Assembly (NCBI GenBank): GCA_937625935.1
Contig: OW569393.1
Span: forward strand, 124,001 to 188,000
Reading direction: 5' to 3'
DNA from: Tetramitus jugosus
Lineage: Eukaryota; Heterolobosea; Eutetramitea; Acrasida; Vahlkampfiidae
Length of the DNA: 64,000 nt
The position numbers and the translations under genes are program-made. A model generated the notes under the pieces. That model searched no databases, had not been told where the DNA came from, and saw nothing but the letters and a program-made list of their open reading frames with translations. Below, in pieces: positions 1 to 9,762 of this stretch (positions within the stretch are counted from its first letter, which is position 1; each line of letters begins with the position of its first letter).

Positions 1-2
1 AT

Positions 3-1049
3 AAGGAGGAGTATGATCATTTTACTGAGATATGTTCGGAAAGAGCTCCTCAATTTCTACAGTACTATAATACAGAGCATCATGATTGGGCTGAATACTG
101 GAATTTGAGTGATCGATGTCTAAGAAACAATAGCTTGGGTTCGACAAATAATGTAACAGAAAGTGCAATAAGACTGCTTCAAAAAGATGTTTCTTCGAGA
201 TTCAAACGATTTGATTCTTTATTAGAACATATAATGAAATTCACTCATGACCAGTTAGGAAAGCATAAGTTCAATCCTTCTCATATGAACGAGACCAAGA
301 AGCAATTACAAGATCGTTTGGAGAAGGCGCAAGATTTATATGAACAAGGAAAAGTGATAGAAATGCTTGAAAGTCCGTTTATGTTTAACGTCGCTTCATA
401 TGGAGTAGATATTCAGTATTGTTTCTGTACTTGTGGAGATTATAGTACTAAAATGAGAATATGCAAGCATATTAATGCTGGATTTATATATTTTGCTGTG
501 AAATTAGGAATGAAAAATCTACCTAAAGACGCTTATGACTTCCATCAGGAAATATTAGACACTCTCCAGAGATATCAGCAAACTAATTTTCTCGATAAAG
601 AGTTGGAAGAGAGAGGTATCGCGGGTAGATCTAAGAAGGTTGCCAATCCAACAAGAAGATCTGGGAGAAAAGTAACAAATAAGAGTCTCAAAGCAGTTGC
701 AGCTCTTTCTCAATACGAACCATCGGAAATAGAGAGAATTATAGGTGTTGCGAAAGATGCCATGGGGAGAGTCTTCTATCGTGTTGTTTGGGTGGACGAT
801 CAAAAAGAGAAATGGATAGATGTATTGCTTATAGAAGGAGTCAAGTATATGGTCAAACAATTTCTTTGTGATCTAAATGATACTATTAACTCTACATCTG
901 CTGGAGAATTAAACGACAAAGAGGTCTATTCGATCATTAAGGAGAAAGGAAAATATCAGATAGAATTATTTGATAGTGCCGATTTGTCAGATATTGATTT
1001 CACTAATGTTGTAGCCTGCAAAATATTCATGAGTAGTTTTGCTTTATAA
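3..1049 (+). CDS. Transposase-derived protein with SWIM zinc finger and chromodomain-like segment (5' partial)
   Basis: The frame is open to the left edge, so the N-terminus and any DDE catalytic domain lie outside the window. The segment STNNVTESAIRLLQ near nt 144-185 resembles the TNN-x-ES stretch near the C-terminal end of MULE-type transposases. A SWIM-type zinc finger follows at about nt 418-475 (CTC, then CKH: Cys-x-Cys...Cys-x-His). A basic linker leads to a chromodomain-like block at about nt 715-825 (IERIIGVAKDAMGRVFYRVV followed by WVDDQKEKWID), matching the aromatic/Trp pattern of chromodomains that tether integrases to chromatin. The frame has no disruption in the visible 1 kb, so it may be an intact element or a domesticated gene. 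The MULE assignment rests on motifs only; a chromodomain joined to this C-terminus is unusual and could be a separate lineage. Confidence 0.6.
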   Translation, partial: KEEYDHFTEICSERAPQFLQYYNTEHHDWAEYWNLSDRCLRNNSLGSTNNVTESAIRLLQKDVSSRFKRFDSLLEHIMKFTHDQLGKHKFNPSHMNETKKQLQDRLEKAQDLYEQGKVIEMLESPFMFNVASYGVDIQYCFCTCGDYSTKMRICKHINAGFIYFAVKLGMKNLPKDAYDFHQEILDTLQRYQQTNFLDKELEERGIAGRSKKVANPTRRSGRKVTNKSLKAVAALSQYEPSEIERIIGVAKDAMGRVFYRVVWVDDQKEKWIDVLLIEGVKYMVKQFLCDLNDTINSTSAGELNDKEVYSIIKEKGKYQIELFDSADLSDIDFTNVVACKIFMSSFAL

Positions 1050-1094
1050 AATTTCTGCTTTTCATCTTTTATGACTGCCTTTTAGTCAGTAAAG

Positions 1095-1850
1095 TTACTG
1101 CTTTTCAAAATTCCTGCTTTTCCGTTTCCGTTTCTGCCTTTCATCTCCCTGCCTTGGTGCAGAGGGTGGAGGTGGACATGGCATATCACAGCAGGAGGAG
1201 AAACAATCGTCAAGCATTGAAAAGGATTCTTCTCCTCCGCTAACCCACTCAGAGGACACTGGTAGTGTTGGTGCTCGCTGAGGGAATTTAAGAACTCTGT
1301 CACTTTCCTTGCTGTCAAACACAATCATTTGAATTCCACCAAATTTCTCTTCGCCAGTCACTTGAGCTTCTACACTGTATCCAGATCCCAGTGGCATGGC
1401 CACAAATTGCTTGATGGTGCCTTCGCCACCAGCATTGATACCATCGAGCCAAGGCTGCTTTGGAATCGTAATGTAATCATCCTTTTCCAGTGAATTGCTC
1501 CACGGTTTTCCATTGATGGCATTCACCTTTCCCACTGCAATTTTCATTGCCTTTGGTCGTTCATTGGGGCACTGGAACTGCATCCACATGGCTTCTCTCT
1601 GATGCATGGGAAAGAAGACACCGCCAGTCTTTCTCCATTCAGCAGGAACTTTGTCAAGGTAGTCATCTACTTTGCACAGTGGGAATTGACCGAGAGAGGG
1701 AGGTAGTGGATAAACTTTACCGTCATCTGGGATCCTAAGTGTTCTATGGAATAGGATAGAACAAGAGTTTTGAAGTGGGTTTCCAATCTCGTTAATCCTG
1801 AGATAATTTCCTTCAATTTCAATCGTCAATTGTTTATTGTTGTTCATCAT
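1095..1850 (-). CDS. Conserved hypothetical protein, 251 aa
   Basis: An intact single-exon frame starting at a tandem ATG ATG. The central part (residues ~45-190) is rich in Gly, Pro and Trp with a conserved feel: YPLPPSLGQFPLCKVDDYLD, a PMHQREAMWM stretch, a VGKVNAINGKPW stretch, and a PLGSGYSVEAQVTGEEKFGG stretch. I recall proteins of this type in bacteria, fungi and amoebae as uncharacterised proteins, but cannot name a function. The last ~25 residues are basic (RQKRKRKSR), which could act as a nuclear localisation signal. A proline run and several Cys precede it. It converges on the transposase-like gene, with only 45 bp between the two stops. Confidence 0.7.
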   Translation of the reverse strand: MMNNNKQLTIEIEGNYLRINEIGNPLQNSCSILFHRTLRIPDDGKVYPLPPSLGQFPLCKVDDYLDKVPAEWRKTGGVFFPMHQREAMWMQFQCPNERPKAMKIAVGKVNAINGKPWSNSLEKDDYITIPKQPWLDGINAGGEGTIKQFVAMPLGSGYSVEAQVTGEEKFGGIQMIVFDSKESDRVLKFPQRAPTLPVSSEWVSGGEESFSMLDDCFSSCCDMPCPPPPSAPRQGDERQKRKRKSRNFEKQ

Positions 1851-2250
1851 TTAGCGGTGCAGCTGTTGTTGGTCTGTGTTGTTGATTGTTCCTTGTCGTT
1901 CTCGCGAGCTTTTGAGTTATAACCAGATCGCGGCTCTTCGATCAAGTTCCAAGAACTTTGGTGTTTGTTCCAAGGAGAAGGAGAGTTGAAATGTCGTTAA
2001 AGATTTCAGTTTGAATCATCAGAGCTACGAAGTTTCACGCAGCGAGTACACAATATCGAGTTTCGTAACAAGCTTGAAAACAAATCGGTAATGGTTGTTG
2101 TCGAGAGCTACTTAACGGATTCACCATTCCCCGGTAGTGATGATAAACTCACAAATGGAAACAGTGTCTTTCTGGTTTCTGGAGTGGTGGATTTATTATC
2201 AGTTAATCAAAGATTCATTTGGAATGATCTGTATGTATACAGTACAGTAC
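1851..2250. other. Intergenic, 400 bp
   Basis: Upstream of the 251-aa hypothetical gene and downstream of the ninjurin-like gene, both on the minus strand. No coding or RNA signal was seen. Confidence 0.5.
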
Positions 2251-2778
2251 TCATCTAGTCGAATTCCTTGAAATTCCATCAAGCTTGAAATAAGCTGGAT
2301 AATGATACGAGCGATGAGAATGACCTGCAGTACGTGGCGTGGTGTACTGTTCGACACCAACCAAGGCAATATTCAGTAGTGTGATGAAGAAGATGGAACA
2401 GAATATCGTAAGTAGCAATGCTTTGCACAACTTGTTCACGGGGGCACCATCACCATTGGTTCCATGTAAGGGTTGGAACCACAGGATAACCAAAATGACA
2501 AAAGTAACTAATTGCACACCAACAGATAGAGCTGCAAGTGTGATAATCACGGAACTAAATTTGTTGACCATAACGGCAGCTTTTATGATCTGGTTGATGT
2601 TGGTGACAAGGAGAGGAGTGTCCGCAAATCCCAATGCAAGTGTCTTGCTACTCGAATAGAGGTTCATTTCACCAGCATCCAGCGTCTGTTTTGAGTCGAT
2701 AGGAACATTTGAATCAGCTTGGTCTCTTTCTTTTGTTAGAAGTGGATTTGTTGCGGGCTGTTCTGGTTGTTGAGCCAT
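2251..2778 (-). CDS. Ninjurin-like two-helix membrane protein, 175 aa
   Basis: The frame opens upstream with TTG; the first ATG (MAQQPEQPATNP) gives 175 residues. After a polar N-terminal ~45 residues comes a segment typical of the ninjurin family (KTLALGFADTPLLVTNINQI, then an amphipathic helix IKAAVMVNKFSS). Two long hydrophobic helices follow (IITLAALSVGVQLVTFVILV and LLLTIFCSIFFITLLNIALV), joined by a short polar loop. This order, amphipathic helices then two membrane spans, is the ninjurin layout. Mammalian NINJ1 oligomerises in the plasma membrane and drives its rupture in lytic death; whether the amoeba protein does so is unknown. The C-terminal ~30 residues are His/Tyr-rich and extra to the family. 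The similarity is motif-level, but length and topology fit well. Confidence 0.7.
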   Translation of the reverse strand: MAQQPEQPATNPLLTKERDQADSNVPIDSKQTLDAGEMNLYSSSKTLALGFADTPLLVTNINQIIKAAVMVNKFSSVIITLAALSVGVQLVTFVILVILWFQPLHGTNGDGAPVNKLCKALLLTIFCSIFFITLLNIALVGVEQYTTPRTAGHSHRSYHYPAYFKLDGISRNSTR

Positions 2779-3288
2779 TGTTTTGAGTTTCTTATGAAAG
2801 TCTTGATACAACAATTCATGAAGCGATCTCTTCCTGGATCTGCTGTTCCTCTAATTATAGGCTTAATCCATACAAGCTTGTGTTAGCCTAGTAGATCAAT
2901 TCTGTTATTATCTTCAATGAACACTTTCATCAAGCCAGGACAAAATGGTTTTCTGAATCAGTCACTCCTCGATAATTGCTATTCTAACTTCTTGAAAATC
3001 ATATTCTTTGTATGGCACTAACCACGTGCATATATTCAAGAGTTTCAACACTTCAGGTGAACCAATTTTACAATGTGATACGAATCATGTATGACTCGCA
3101 GGACGCGCCGTGTATTGCTCACCGACACCCTTTGAACTTTCGCCCTGTGACGTTGTTTGTCACAACCATTCGGAATTCATTTCACGTTCCAGATCGATCG
3201 AGAAAATGGCTTTATTTAGACCCCCTTCCATCGTTCAATTACAGGAGCCCACTCATTCCACAAATATCTGCTTTCAATTTAGGTGTCA
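2779..3288. other. Intergenic, ~510 bp
   Basis: Upstream of the ninjurin-like gene. Short open frames on the plus strand have no coding character. Nothing else recognised. Confidence 0.4.
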
Positions 3289-3345
3289 GAACGTTCGCAA
3301 AGCATTTCTGGATGATTGTCGTGCAATGTATTTCGTTACAGGATA
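3289..3345 (-). pseudogene. Relic of the F-box/ankyrin family
   Basis: On the minus strand this stretch matches the nucleotide sequence of the conserved YPVAKHCALL...HHPEMLYERSE segment of the neighbouring 3554-6337 gene (nt ~3965-4040). It shares CATCCAGAAATG and GAACGTTC blocks and a matching TATCCTGT start, with substitutions and a small gap that breaks the frame. It lies just downstream of the intact paralog in the same orientation, so it is probably the remains of a fourth family member. The relic may extend further but cannot be traced by eye. Confidence 0.5.
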
Positions 3346-3553
3346 AAGCATGTATACATCAGCTTCTCGAGTGGTGTAGAGCGTTCAACAAGAACTTTGA
3401 TAATGATGTGCTATCGACAGGTAAAACAATGGTTTTTCTCCTTGTTCATTGAGTTCGCATCAATGCTTTCTCGATCAACCATGGCTTACATAGCTTCGTT
3501 TGATCAGCTTGCACAATCCGTTGTATGGGCGGCTGCCATTTTATGAGTGAAAT

Positions 3554-6337
3554 TCAGAATTGGTTTGTTCTTCTTTTCTTGTTTTGTTCGCTAGTGAGCA
3601 GTTCACTACTACCATCAGTATCACTTGATGTCTTTCTCTTTAACCGTTTCTTCTCTTGATTCTTGGTGTCTCTCATTTCCAGAAGTTGTTGAACCATCTG
3701 TTTTGATTCACGGTCAGTGTAGTTCATCAACTCTTCAAACATTGGAATGATTCTGGTGCGACCTATATGCTCCGAGGCGAGATATATGAGAGGAATGGGA
3801 GCAGTCACATCAGAATCCTTGCTCTTAAACACTGGTTGATTGGCAATGTCACTCAACTTGATTGATAATTCATTCAACAGGTACAATCCATGACGTGCTC
3901 TGAGCAAAATTTGAAGGGGACTCACATCACAAATATGCTTCAAGGTCTTCTCGTCTGAAGCTTCCGAACGTTCATACAACATTTCTGGATGATGCTCGAG
4001 ACACAGCAGTGCACAATGTTTCGCGACAGGATAATCACTCAGATGGAAAATTCTCATCTCATTGTCTACGGAGTCTAGTTGGATGGAACCAACAACTGAA
4101 ACCATCTTCCCAACAGAATAGTGCAAAGCATTCAATCCGTGCTTCATTCTTGGTGCTAAAATCTTTGAAAATACTTTGGGCGAAGCTGATTGTGTTTGAA
4201 TAAGGGTATTAATCAGTCGATAGTTCTTGTTTCGAAGTGCAGATGTAACAATAGTATCTCCCTCATTGTTCTCAACGTCAACTTGCGCTCCTGCTTCGAT
4301 TAATTTAACAGCAAATTCATCCACATATTCAGCTTGAGTGTCGCACATGTAATCAAAGTGATACTTCCTCTGTGATGATAGGCAACAGAACAATGTGTTT
4401 TCCCCTTTCTCGTTCGGCACATTCACATCAAAACCATGCTTGATAAACCACAAAATGCTGTCTCGATACCCATATTTCATCGCAACGTGAAGCAAATTTC
4501 CACATGATGTCTCATAATCTTGAAGTGTTCGATTCTTGAAGTAAGGTAAATTGACTACTTCTTCAAGGAACAGAGGATCGCGGTCGTAGTTGAGGAAAGT
4601 TTGTTCGAGGGGAGTTTGGCCCATATTGTTCCTTTTGGACATTAGACTCTCTGGACACACTGAAACAAGATATTTCACTAAATCAATATCCACGGCCTTA
4701 CAGGCTGCGTGAAGAACTGTGTTTCCATTTCTGTCCACCTGTGTGAGTGAAGCTCCTGCTGATACCAAGAATTGGGTCATCTGCAAACACCTCCAAGCAT
4801 TTTGATCGATCAACGTAGCAATGAGTGGTAAGCTTCGTTGATCGCCATTGATGATCCCATCCAAATCTCCCAAGGTGATCAACTCAGGCTCCACAGACAA
4901 TAAGTATCTCATCAACTTTGTTCGAATTAAAGAGAATCGGTCATTGTTCAAGAAAGTCTCGAACAGATAATTTCGGACACCATTGACAGCCATTGAAGGT
5001 TTGTAAGTCTCAATGATTCTCTTGATCAAGTTAAAACCTTGTTCAGAAAAACATTCTGAGATCAAGCTGCTGAGGAGAGTGATCGGTGTTGACTTCCTTT
5101 CAACAACCATACTGTCCATTTTAAAAACCAATTCAGGATATTTCATTCGACTTGGATCTGTAAGTATCTCGAGCACCTTGGGCAAGTATAGTCTGTTCGC
5201 GTCAAGGATAAACTTTACATCCAATTTAGTCTGGGATACGAGTTGAAACTGCTCAGAAACTGGAAGAGAGAGAAGTGGTTGAAAATAAGGATATTCTCGA
5301 ATGGCAATATCAATCACTGCTTCTTTGATTTCATCATTGTCTCTTCTTAACATTTTCATATGAGACAACACGACTCCTTCCTTCTTTGACATGTAATTCA
5401 AGTAGTCAACATAGGAAACAACCTCCACTGGTGGATTCGATGAATCAGTGGAAGACGTCAACTCTACTACTGACACTTCGAGGTGCAAGTACATTTCCTC
5501 GATAGATTTTAAATCATCTCTATTCAACTGGCCCAACTCCACGAACAAGTAAGACAAAGACAAGTTCTGAATATCTACTGTTGGTGGCGGATACTTTCGG
5601 TTCGTCATCGATGATCGTCCCTTGCTCGAAAATATTTTCAGCATTGCCACCGCATCCATATCGAAAAAGGTCACTCCAATAAAGTTCAGGTTCTTGGTTG
5701 AACTTGGCAATGAATCAGCAATCATTTCCAATTGATTGTACTCCAGAAAATTATATGAAGCTATGGGGCCATAATTCACAATGCCCAAAATATCCAACGT
5801 TTCCAGTTGAGTCAACCTCTGTAAAAGTACCTCAGGATTGAAATGAGAGAAATCGATAAAACTTAACCCCAATCGAAGATGTTTCACATTGGGAAACACC
5901 ATGGCCAAGAACTCAAACAACATTTGCACCACGTTCGTGGAAACTTCCAAAATACTCTCATTATAGGTATCTTCATTTTGCATCTCGTCACAACTCGTCA
6001 ATGAGCAATGGCGCTGTCCTTTTCGACCCACCAAACTAATGGGCTTCAATTGAACCAATGATTTTTGACCACTGCCATCCACTCTGAAATAATAATTTGG
6101 CTTCCCATCCTCCACCAGACTCAAATACTCTACACGGGCAAAAATGTGTTCTTCAAATTCATACAACCATTGAGAAGAAACAAATCTTAGGATGAAATAA
6201 TCCGGAAAAGCAGGAATAAATGACATGATCAAATGAAATATGTCTCTTGGGATCAGCAGTTGACTGCCACTACCTCCCATGAGGTCAAAAAGGTCCAGAT
6301 TCTTGTTCTCATCTTTCCTATATTGCATAAACTTCAT
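3554..6337 (-). CDS. F-box-like / ankyrin repeat protein, 927 aa (paralog 1)
   Basis: The first in-frame ATG (MKFMQYRKDE) is chosen; a longer frame exists only with TTG. An F-box-like helix bundle sits at residues ~30-75 (LIPRDIFHLIMSFIPAFPDY, then FILRFVSSQWLYEFEEHIF). Leucine-rich segments follow (LFEFLAMVFPNVKHLRLGLS; QLETLDILGI; STKNLNFIGV), then a central alpha-helical region, then ankyrin-like repeats from about residue 540 (DRNGNTVLHAACKAVDIDLV; SCGNLLHVAMKYGY; NEKGENTLFCCLSS). The C-terminus has two basic clusters (KKRLKRKTS, KKRRTNQF) that look like nuclear localisation signals. F-box proteins normally dock targets to SCF ubiquitin ligases; that role is inferred. It is divergent from the next paralog, sharing its upstream region, and lacks the last ankyrin unit present there. 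Confidence 0.85.
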   Translation of the reverse strand: MKFMQYRKDENKNLDLFDLMGGSGSQLLIPRDIFHLIMSFIPAFPDYFILRFVSSQWLYEFEEHIFARVEYLSLVEDGKPNYYFRVDGSGQKSLVQLKPISLVGRKGQRHCSLTSCDEMQNEDTYNESILEVSTNVVQMLFEFLAMVFPNVKHLRLGLSFIDFSHFNPEVLLQRLTQLETLDILGIVNYGPIASYNFLEYNQLEMIADSLPSSTKNLNFIGVTFFDMDAVAMLKIFSSKGRSSMTNRKYPPPTVDIQNLSLSYLFVELGQLNRDDLKSIEEMYLHLEVSVVELTSSTDSSNPPVEVVSYVDYLNYMSKKEGVVLSHMKMLRRDNDEIKEAVIDIAIREYPYFQPLLSLPVSEQFQLVSQTKLDVKFILDANRLYLPKVLEILTDPSRMKYPELVFKMDSMVVERKSTPITLLSSLISECFSEQGFNLIKRIIETYKPSMAVNGVRNYLFETFLNNDRFSLIRTKLMRYLLSVEPELITLGDLDGIINGDQRSLPLIATLIDQNAWRCLQMTQFLVSAGASLTQVDRNGNTVLHAACKAVDIDLVKYLVSVCPESLMSKRNNMGQTPLEQTFLNYDRDPLFLEEVVNLPYFKNRTLQDYETSCGNLLHVAMKYGYRDSILWFIKHGFDVNVPNEKGENTLFCCLSSQRKYHFDYMCDTQAEYVDEFAVKLIEAGAQVDVENNEGDTIVTSALRNKNYRLINTLIQTQSASPKVFSKILAPRMKHGLNALHYSVGKMVSVVGSIQLDSVDNEMRIFHLSDYPVAKHCALLCLEHHPEMLYERSEASDEKTLKHICDVSPLQILLRARHGLYLLNELSIKLSDIANQPVFKSKDSDVTAPIPLIYLASEHIGRTRIIPMFEELMNYTDRESKQMVQQLLEMRDTKNQEKKRLKRKTSSDTDGSSELLTSEQNKKRRTNQF

Positions 6338-6496
6338 TAGGTGTGGCAAGTTCCTGCATATCCGTCCCTCTGGGTGTTCCGCGCCATTTTATGTTGTCGG
6401 ACTAAAATTTTCTCACGAATGTTCAACAAAGAAGTCGGAGAAGAATGATTTTTCCTTCTCTGTGTGGAATGGGCGAGGAGAGAAACAACAACAGCA
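6338..6496. promoter_or_regulatory. Shared divergent promoter region of the F-box/ankyrin pair
   Basis: About 160 bp separate the two divergent starts, so both promoters must lie here. It contains CCGCGCCATTTTA, a variant of the GC-core motif seen upstream of other genes in the window. No TATA box is evident. Confidence 0.35.
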
Positions 6497-9400
6497 ATGA
6501 ACCACTACTACATGTGTTACAGAGATCACGATCATTTCAGGCCAGTGAAAAAGGATGTCACATTGAGTAGAGTTGCTGTTTTTGGTAACAAGACCAAACA
6601 AGACAGGTGCTCGATACAACTCAATGAAAGAAACCGTTATTCATTGAGTGGTCATGACGGTCAAGCTCTAAACTTGAAAGTATCAGATAATAAGATTTCT
6701 CAACTGATACGGCAAGAGGTAAAGGAAAAGAAAAAAGACAATTACATTCTGGGCTTGTTCGTACTAAGTTCTGGTGGAGGTGGAGGTGGTGAACATAGTC
6801 GGCCGATTATTCCCAGAGATGTACTTCATTTGATCATGTCTTTCATCCCGGCTTTTCCCTATTATTTCATGTTGAGGTCAGTGTGCCGTCAATGGTTCTA
6901 TGAATTTCAAGACCATATTTTTGCCACGGTTGAGTACTTGAATTTTGTGGATGATGGAAAACCAAAGTATTACTTCAGATCGAACAAGGGTAGTCGCCGA
7001 AAAACACTTGTCCAATTGAAACCTATTGGTTTAATTGGGAGTCGAGGTCGGATGAGTGACGATGATTATTCGACGAATAATTCTGACCAAAAGTATCTGT
7101 TTGAGTTCTTGGCCCAATCGTTGCCCAATGTGAAACATCTTCGATTGGGTTTGGGTTCTCTTGATCATGATCACTTGAATCAATGTGTGAAAACAATGTT
7201 GCCAAAGTTGACGCAACTGGAAACATTGGACATTGTGGATACTGTGAATGATTACCATAGAGCTCCTTATTACGTAATGGAGCGTAGTAATTTGGAGATG
7301 ATTGCTCGTTCATTGCCTAGTTCAGCCAAGAACCTGAACTTTATTGGAGTGACTTTGGCAGATACGTCAGAGTTGGCGCAGCTCAAGATGTTTTCGAGAA
7401 AGGGAAGGCAATCAACTGCAGATTCATTGCAACGTCAGTCACCGGTGGAACAGAATCCACCATCTGTGGATATTCAGAACTTGTCTTTGTCATACATGTT
7501 CTTAAATTATTACTTGAATATCAATGATTGGAAGTGTCTCCATGAAATGTACTCACACTGTGAGATATCAATGGTGAAGTCAATTTCTCACGTTGATTCA
7601 TCCTTAACTTTACCAGTTTTCTCCTATGTTGACTATTTGAATTATATGTCAAAGAAGGAGGGAATTGTATTGTCGTACATGAAAGATGTCCAGAAACATT
7701 GGGCAATAAGCAACACTTCTGGAATCATTGAAACAGTAATTGATATTGCCGTGCAGGAGTATCCTTATTTTCAACCACTTTTATCTCTTCCAGAGGATAA
7801 AACACAGATTCTGCTCGAATCAATGACCAAACTGGATGCACAGTTCATGCTCGGTCCCGAGGATATAACTTTAGTGCCCAAAATGCTGGAGTTGCTCACC
7901 GATCCCCGTCGAATGAAATATCCTGAATTGGTGTTTCAAATTGACAGTACCTTTATTTATGAAGAGGAGCCGAGAACTCTCCTCAGCGGTTTGATCTCAG
8001 AATGTTTTTCTGAGCAAGATTTTAACTTGATCAAGAGAATCATTGAGACTTACAAGCCTTCAATGGCTGTCAATGGTGTCCGAAATTATCTGTTCGAGGC
8101 TTTCTTCGATTCACACTATCCGATTCAAACTGAATTGATGAAATACTTGTTGTGTTTGAAGCCAGATTTAGCCACCTTGGGAGATTTGGAGGGAGACATC
8201 AATGATGAACAAAAGGATCTTCCACTCTTTCAATTGATGCTCTCTCGGAATTACTCTCCAGAATGGTTGGAGGATATCAAATTCTTGGTATCAGCAGGAA
8301 CCTCACTCACTCAAGTGGACAACAATGGAAACAATGTTCTTCACTCAGCCTGTGAGAAGATGGATATTGATTTAGTGAAATACTTCGTTTCAGTTTGCCA
8401 TGAGAGCTTACTGTTCGAAAGAAACAAGCATAGCGAAACTCCACTCGAATTAATTTTCAACCGCCTCACTCGTGAATCCCTTCGTCCCCAGTTTCTTAAC
8501 GAAGTTGTGCAGTTTGCTTGCTTCAAGGACCAGTCACTCAAAGATTACGAGACTTCATGTGGTAGTCTGCTACATGCCTCCTTGAACAGTCCCCATCTTG
8601 AAACAACTCAGTGGTTACTGAACTATGGATTTGATGCGAATGCATTGAACGATAATGGAGAAAACGTGCTTTTCCGTTACATTTCAAGAACGGAATCGTG
8701 TGTGCACCAGAACGTATTTGTAGATGAAATTGGTGTTGAGCTGATCAAAGCAGGAGCACAAATTGATCTTGAAAACAAGGAGGGAGATACCATTGTGACA
8801 TTTGGACTTCAAAAAAACAAATACCGGATGATTCAGTTCCTTGTTCAAACAGCATCAGTTTCGTCGAAACAATGGTCAACTCTCTTGGCTCCGAGAATGA
8901 AACATGGATTGAATGCTTTGCATTATTTGGTCAACAAAATGGTGAAAATATTCGACAGAAGTACCGAGCCAATCAACATAGATGAACCACGGTTTCAACA
9001 GGGTGATTATCCTGTTGCGAAACATTGTGCACTGCTTTGCCTTGAGCATCATCCTGAAATGCTCTATGAACGTTCTGAACCATCAAAAGAAGAAAATATG
9101 AAAGATATCTGTGGTGTGAGTCCTCTCCAAATGTTGCTTGAAGCACATCATACATTGCACCTGTTGAATGAATTGTCAATCAAGTTGAGTGACATTGCCA
9201 ATCAACCAGTGTTTAAAAGCAAGAATACTGGTGATGAGATTGCTCCCATTCCCGTCATGTATTTAGCCTCAGAGGTGGCATTAGATATTCCACTGTTCTA
9301 CGAATTGATGAAACACACTGACAATCTTAAGGTCAGAGACGAATCACGAGAAACAAAACCGAATCTTTTACATATTGCAGCAGAAAGAAGTCCTTCTTTA

Positions 9401-9646
9401 TGTGAGTGTATCATCAATCATTGGAAAGAAAGATATACAGATAAACAAGAGTTATCTCAATTGATTAATCAATCACTTGAGAATGACGGAAAGAGACCAA
9501 GAAATGCAGCTGTAATTGCATGGAGTTCAGGTTATTACGAGATTGTTCGTATGCTCTGTACGTTGATGGAAGCCGCTGACATAGACTCTTCTGAGAAGGA
9601 TGACACGCCCAGCAGACAACGAAAAAGAAGAAGAACAGAGCTGTAA
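6497..9646 (+). CDS. F-box-like / ankyrin repeat protein, 1049 aa (paralog 2)
   Basis: Start at the first ATG (MNHYYMCYRDHDHF); the frame continues upstream only from a GTG. The N-terminus carries a short block (TLSRVAVFGNKTKQDRCS, then NERNRYS) also found at the start of the scrambled paralog at 9763 but absent from paralog 1. The F-box-like motif is at residues ~105-150 (IPRDVLHLIMSFIPAFPYYF, RSVCRQWFYEFQDHIF). Leucine-rich stretches follow (NVKHLRLGLG, QLETLDIVDT, AKNLNFIGVT), then ankyrin-like repeats from about residue 605 (DNNGNNVLHSACEKMDIDLV; SCGSLLHASLN; LNDNGENVLFRYI; RMKHGLNALHYLV; TKPNLLHIAAERSPSLCECI). It ends in an Arg/Lys cluster (RQRKRRRTEL), a likely nuclear signal. Substrate recognition by the ankyrin part in an SCF ligase is inferred. 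Parts are almost identical in sequence to the pseudogene downstream. Confidence 0.85.
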   Translation: MNHYYMCYRDHDHFRPVKKDVTLSRVAVFGNKTKQDRCSIQLNERNRYSLSGHDGQALNLKVSDNKISQLIRQEVKEKKKDNYILGLFVLSSGGGGGGEHSRPIIPRDVLHLIMSFIPAFPYYFMLRSVCRQWFYEFQDHIFATVEYLNFVDDGKPKYYFRSNKGSRRKTLVQLKPIGLIGSRGRMSDDDYSTNNSDQKYLFEFLAQSLPNVKHLRLGLGSLDHDHLNQCVKTMLPKLTQLETLDIVDTVNDYHRAPYYVMERSNLEMIARSLPSSAKNLNFIGVTLADTSELAQLKMFSRKGRQSTADSLQRQSPVEQNPPSVDIQNLSLSYMFLNYYLNINDWKCLHEMYSHCEISMVKSISHVDSSLTLPVFSYVDYLNYMSKKEGIVLSYMKDVQKHWAISNTSGIIETVIDIAVQEYPYFQPLLSLPEDKTQILLESMTKLDAQFMLGPEDITLVPKMLELLTDPRRMKYPELVFQIDSTFIYEEEPRTLLSGLISECFSEQDFNLIKRIIETYKPSMAVNGVRNYLFEAFFDSHYPIQTELMKYLLCLKPDLATLGDLEGDINDEQKDLPLFQLMLSRNYSPEWLEDIKFLVSAGTSLTQVDNNGNNVLHSACEKMDIDLVKYFVSVCHESLLFERNKHSETPLELIFNRLTRESLRPQFLNEVVQFACFKDQSLKDYETSCGSLLHASLNSPHLETTQWLLNYGFDANALNDNGENVLFRYISRTESCVHQNVFVDEIGVELIKAGAQIDLENKEGDTIVTFGLQKNKYRMIQFLVQTASVSSKQWSTLLAPRMKHGLNALHYLVNKMVKIFDRSTEPINIDEPRFQQGDYPVAKHCALLCLEHHPEMLYERSEPSKEENMKDICGVSPLQMLLEAHHTLHLLNELSIKLSDIANQPVFKSKNTGDEIAPIPVMYLASEVALDIPLFYELMKHTDNLKVRDESRETKPNLLHIAAERSPSLCECIINHWKERYTDKQELSQLINQSLENDGKRPRNAAVIAWSSGYYEIVRMLCTLMEAADIDSSEKDDTPSRQRKRRRTEL

Positions 9647-9762
9647 AGTACATTTCTTTGAGCAATTTCCATTCATTTGTGCAAGGAATAAGTAACAATG
9701 AGCAAAGAAGCAGCTTCCATTTTTTAACTTCCGTGTGAGACACGCAAAGAAAAGAGCAAAAT

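Noticed and set aside
3012-3546. Overlapping plus-strand open frames upstream of the F-box/ankyrin gene
   Set aside because: No coding character; part of the region is instead a minus-strand relic of the neighbouring family.
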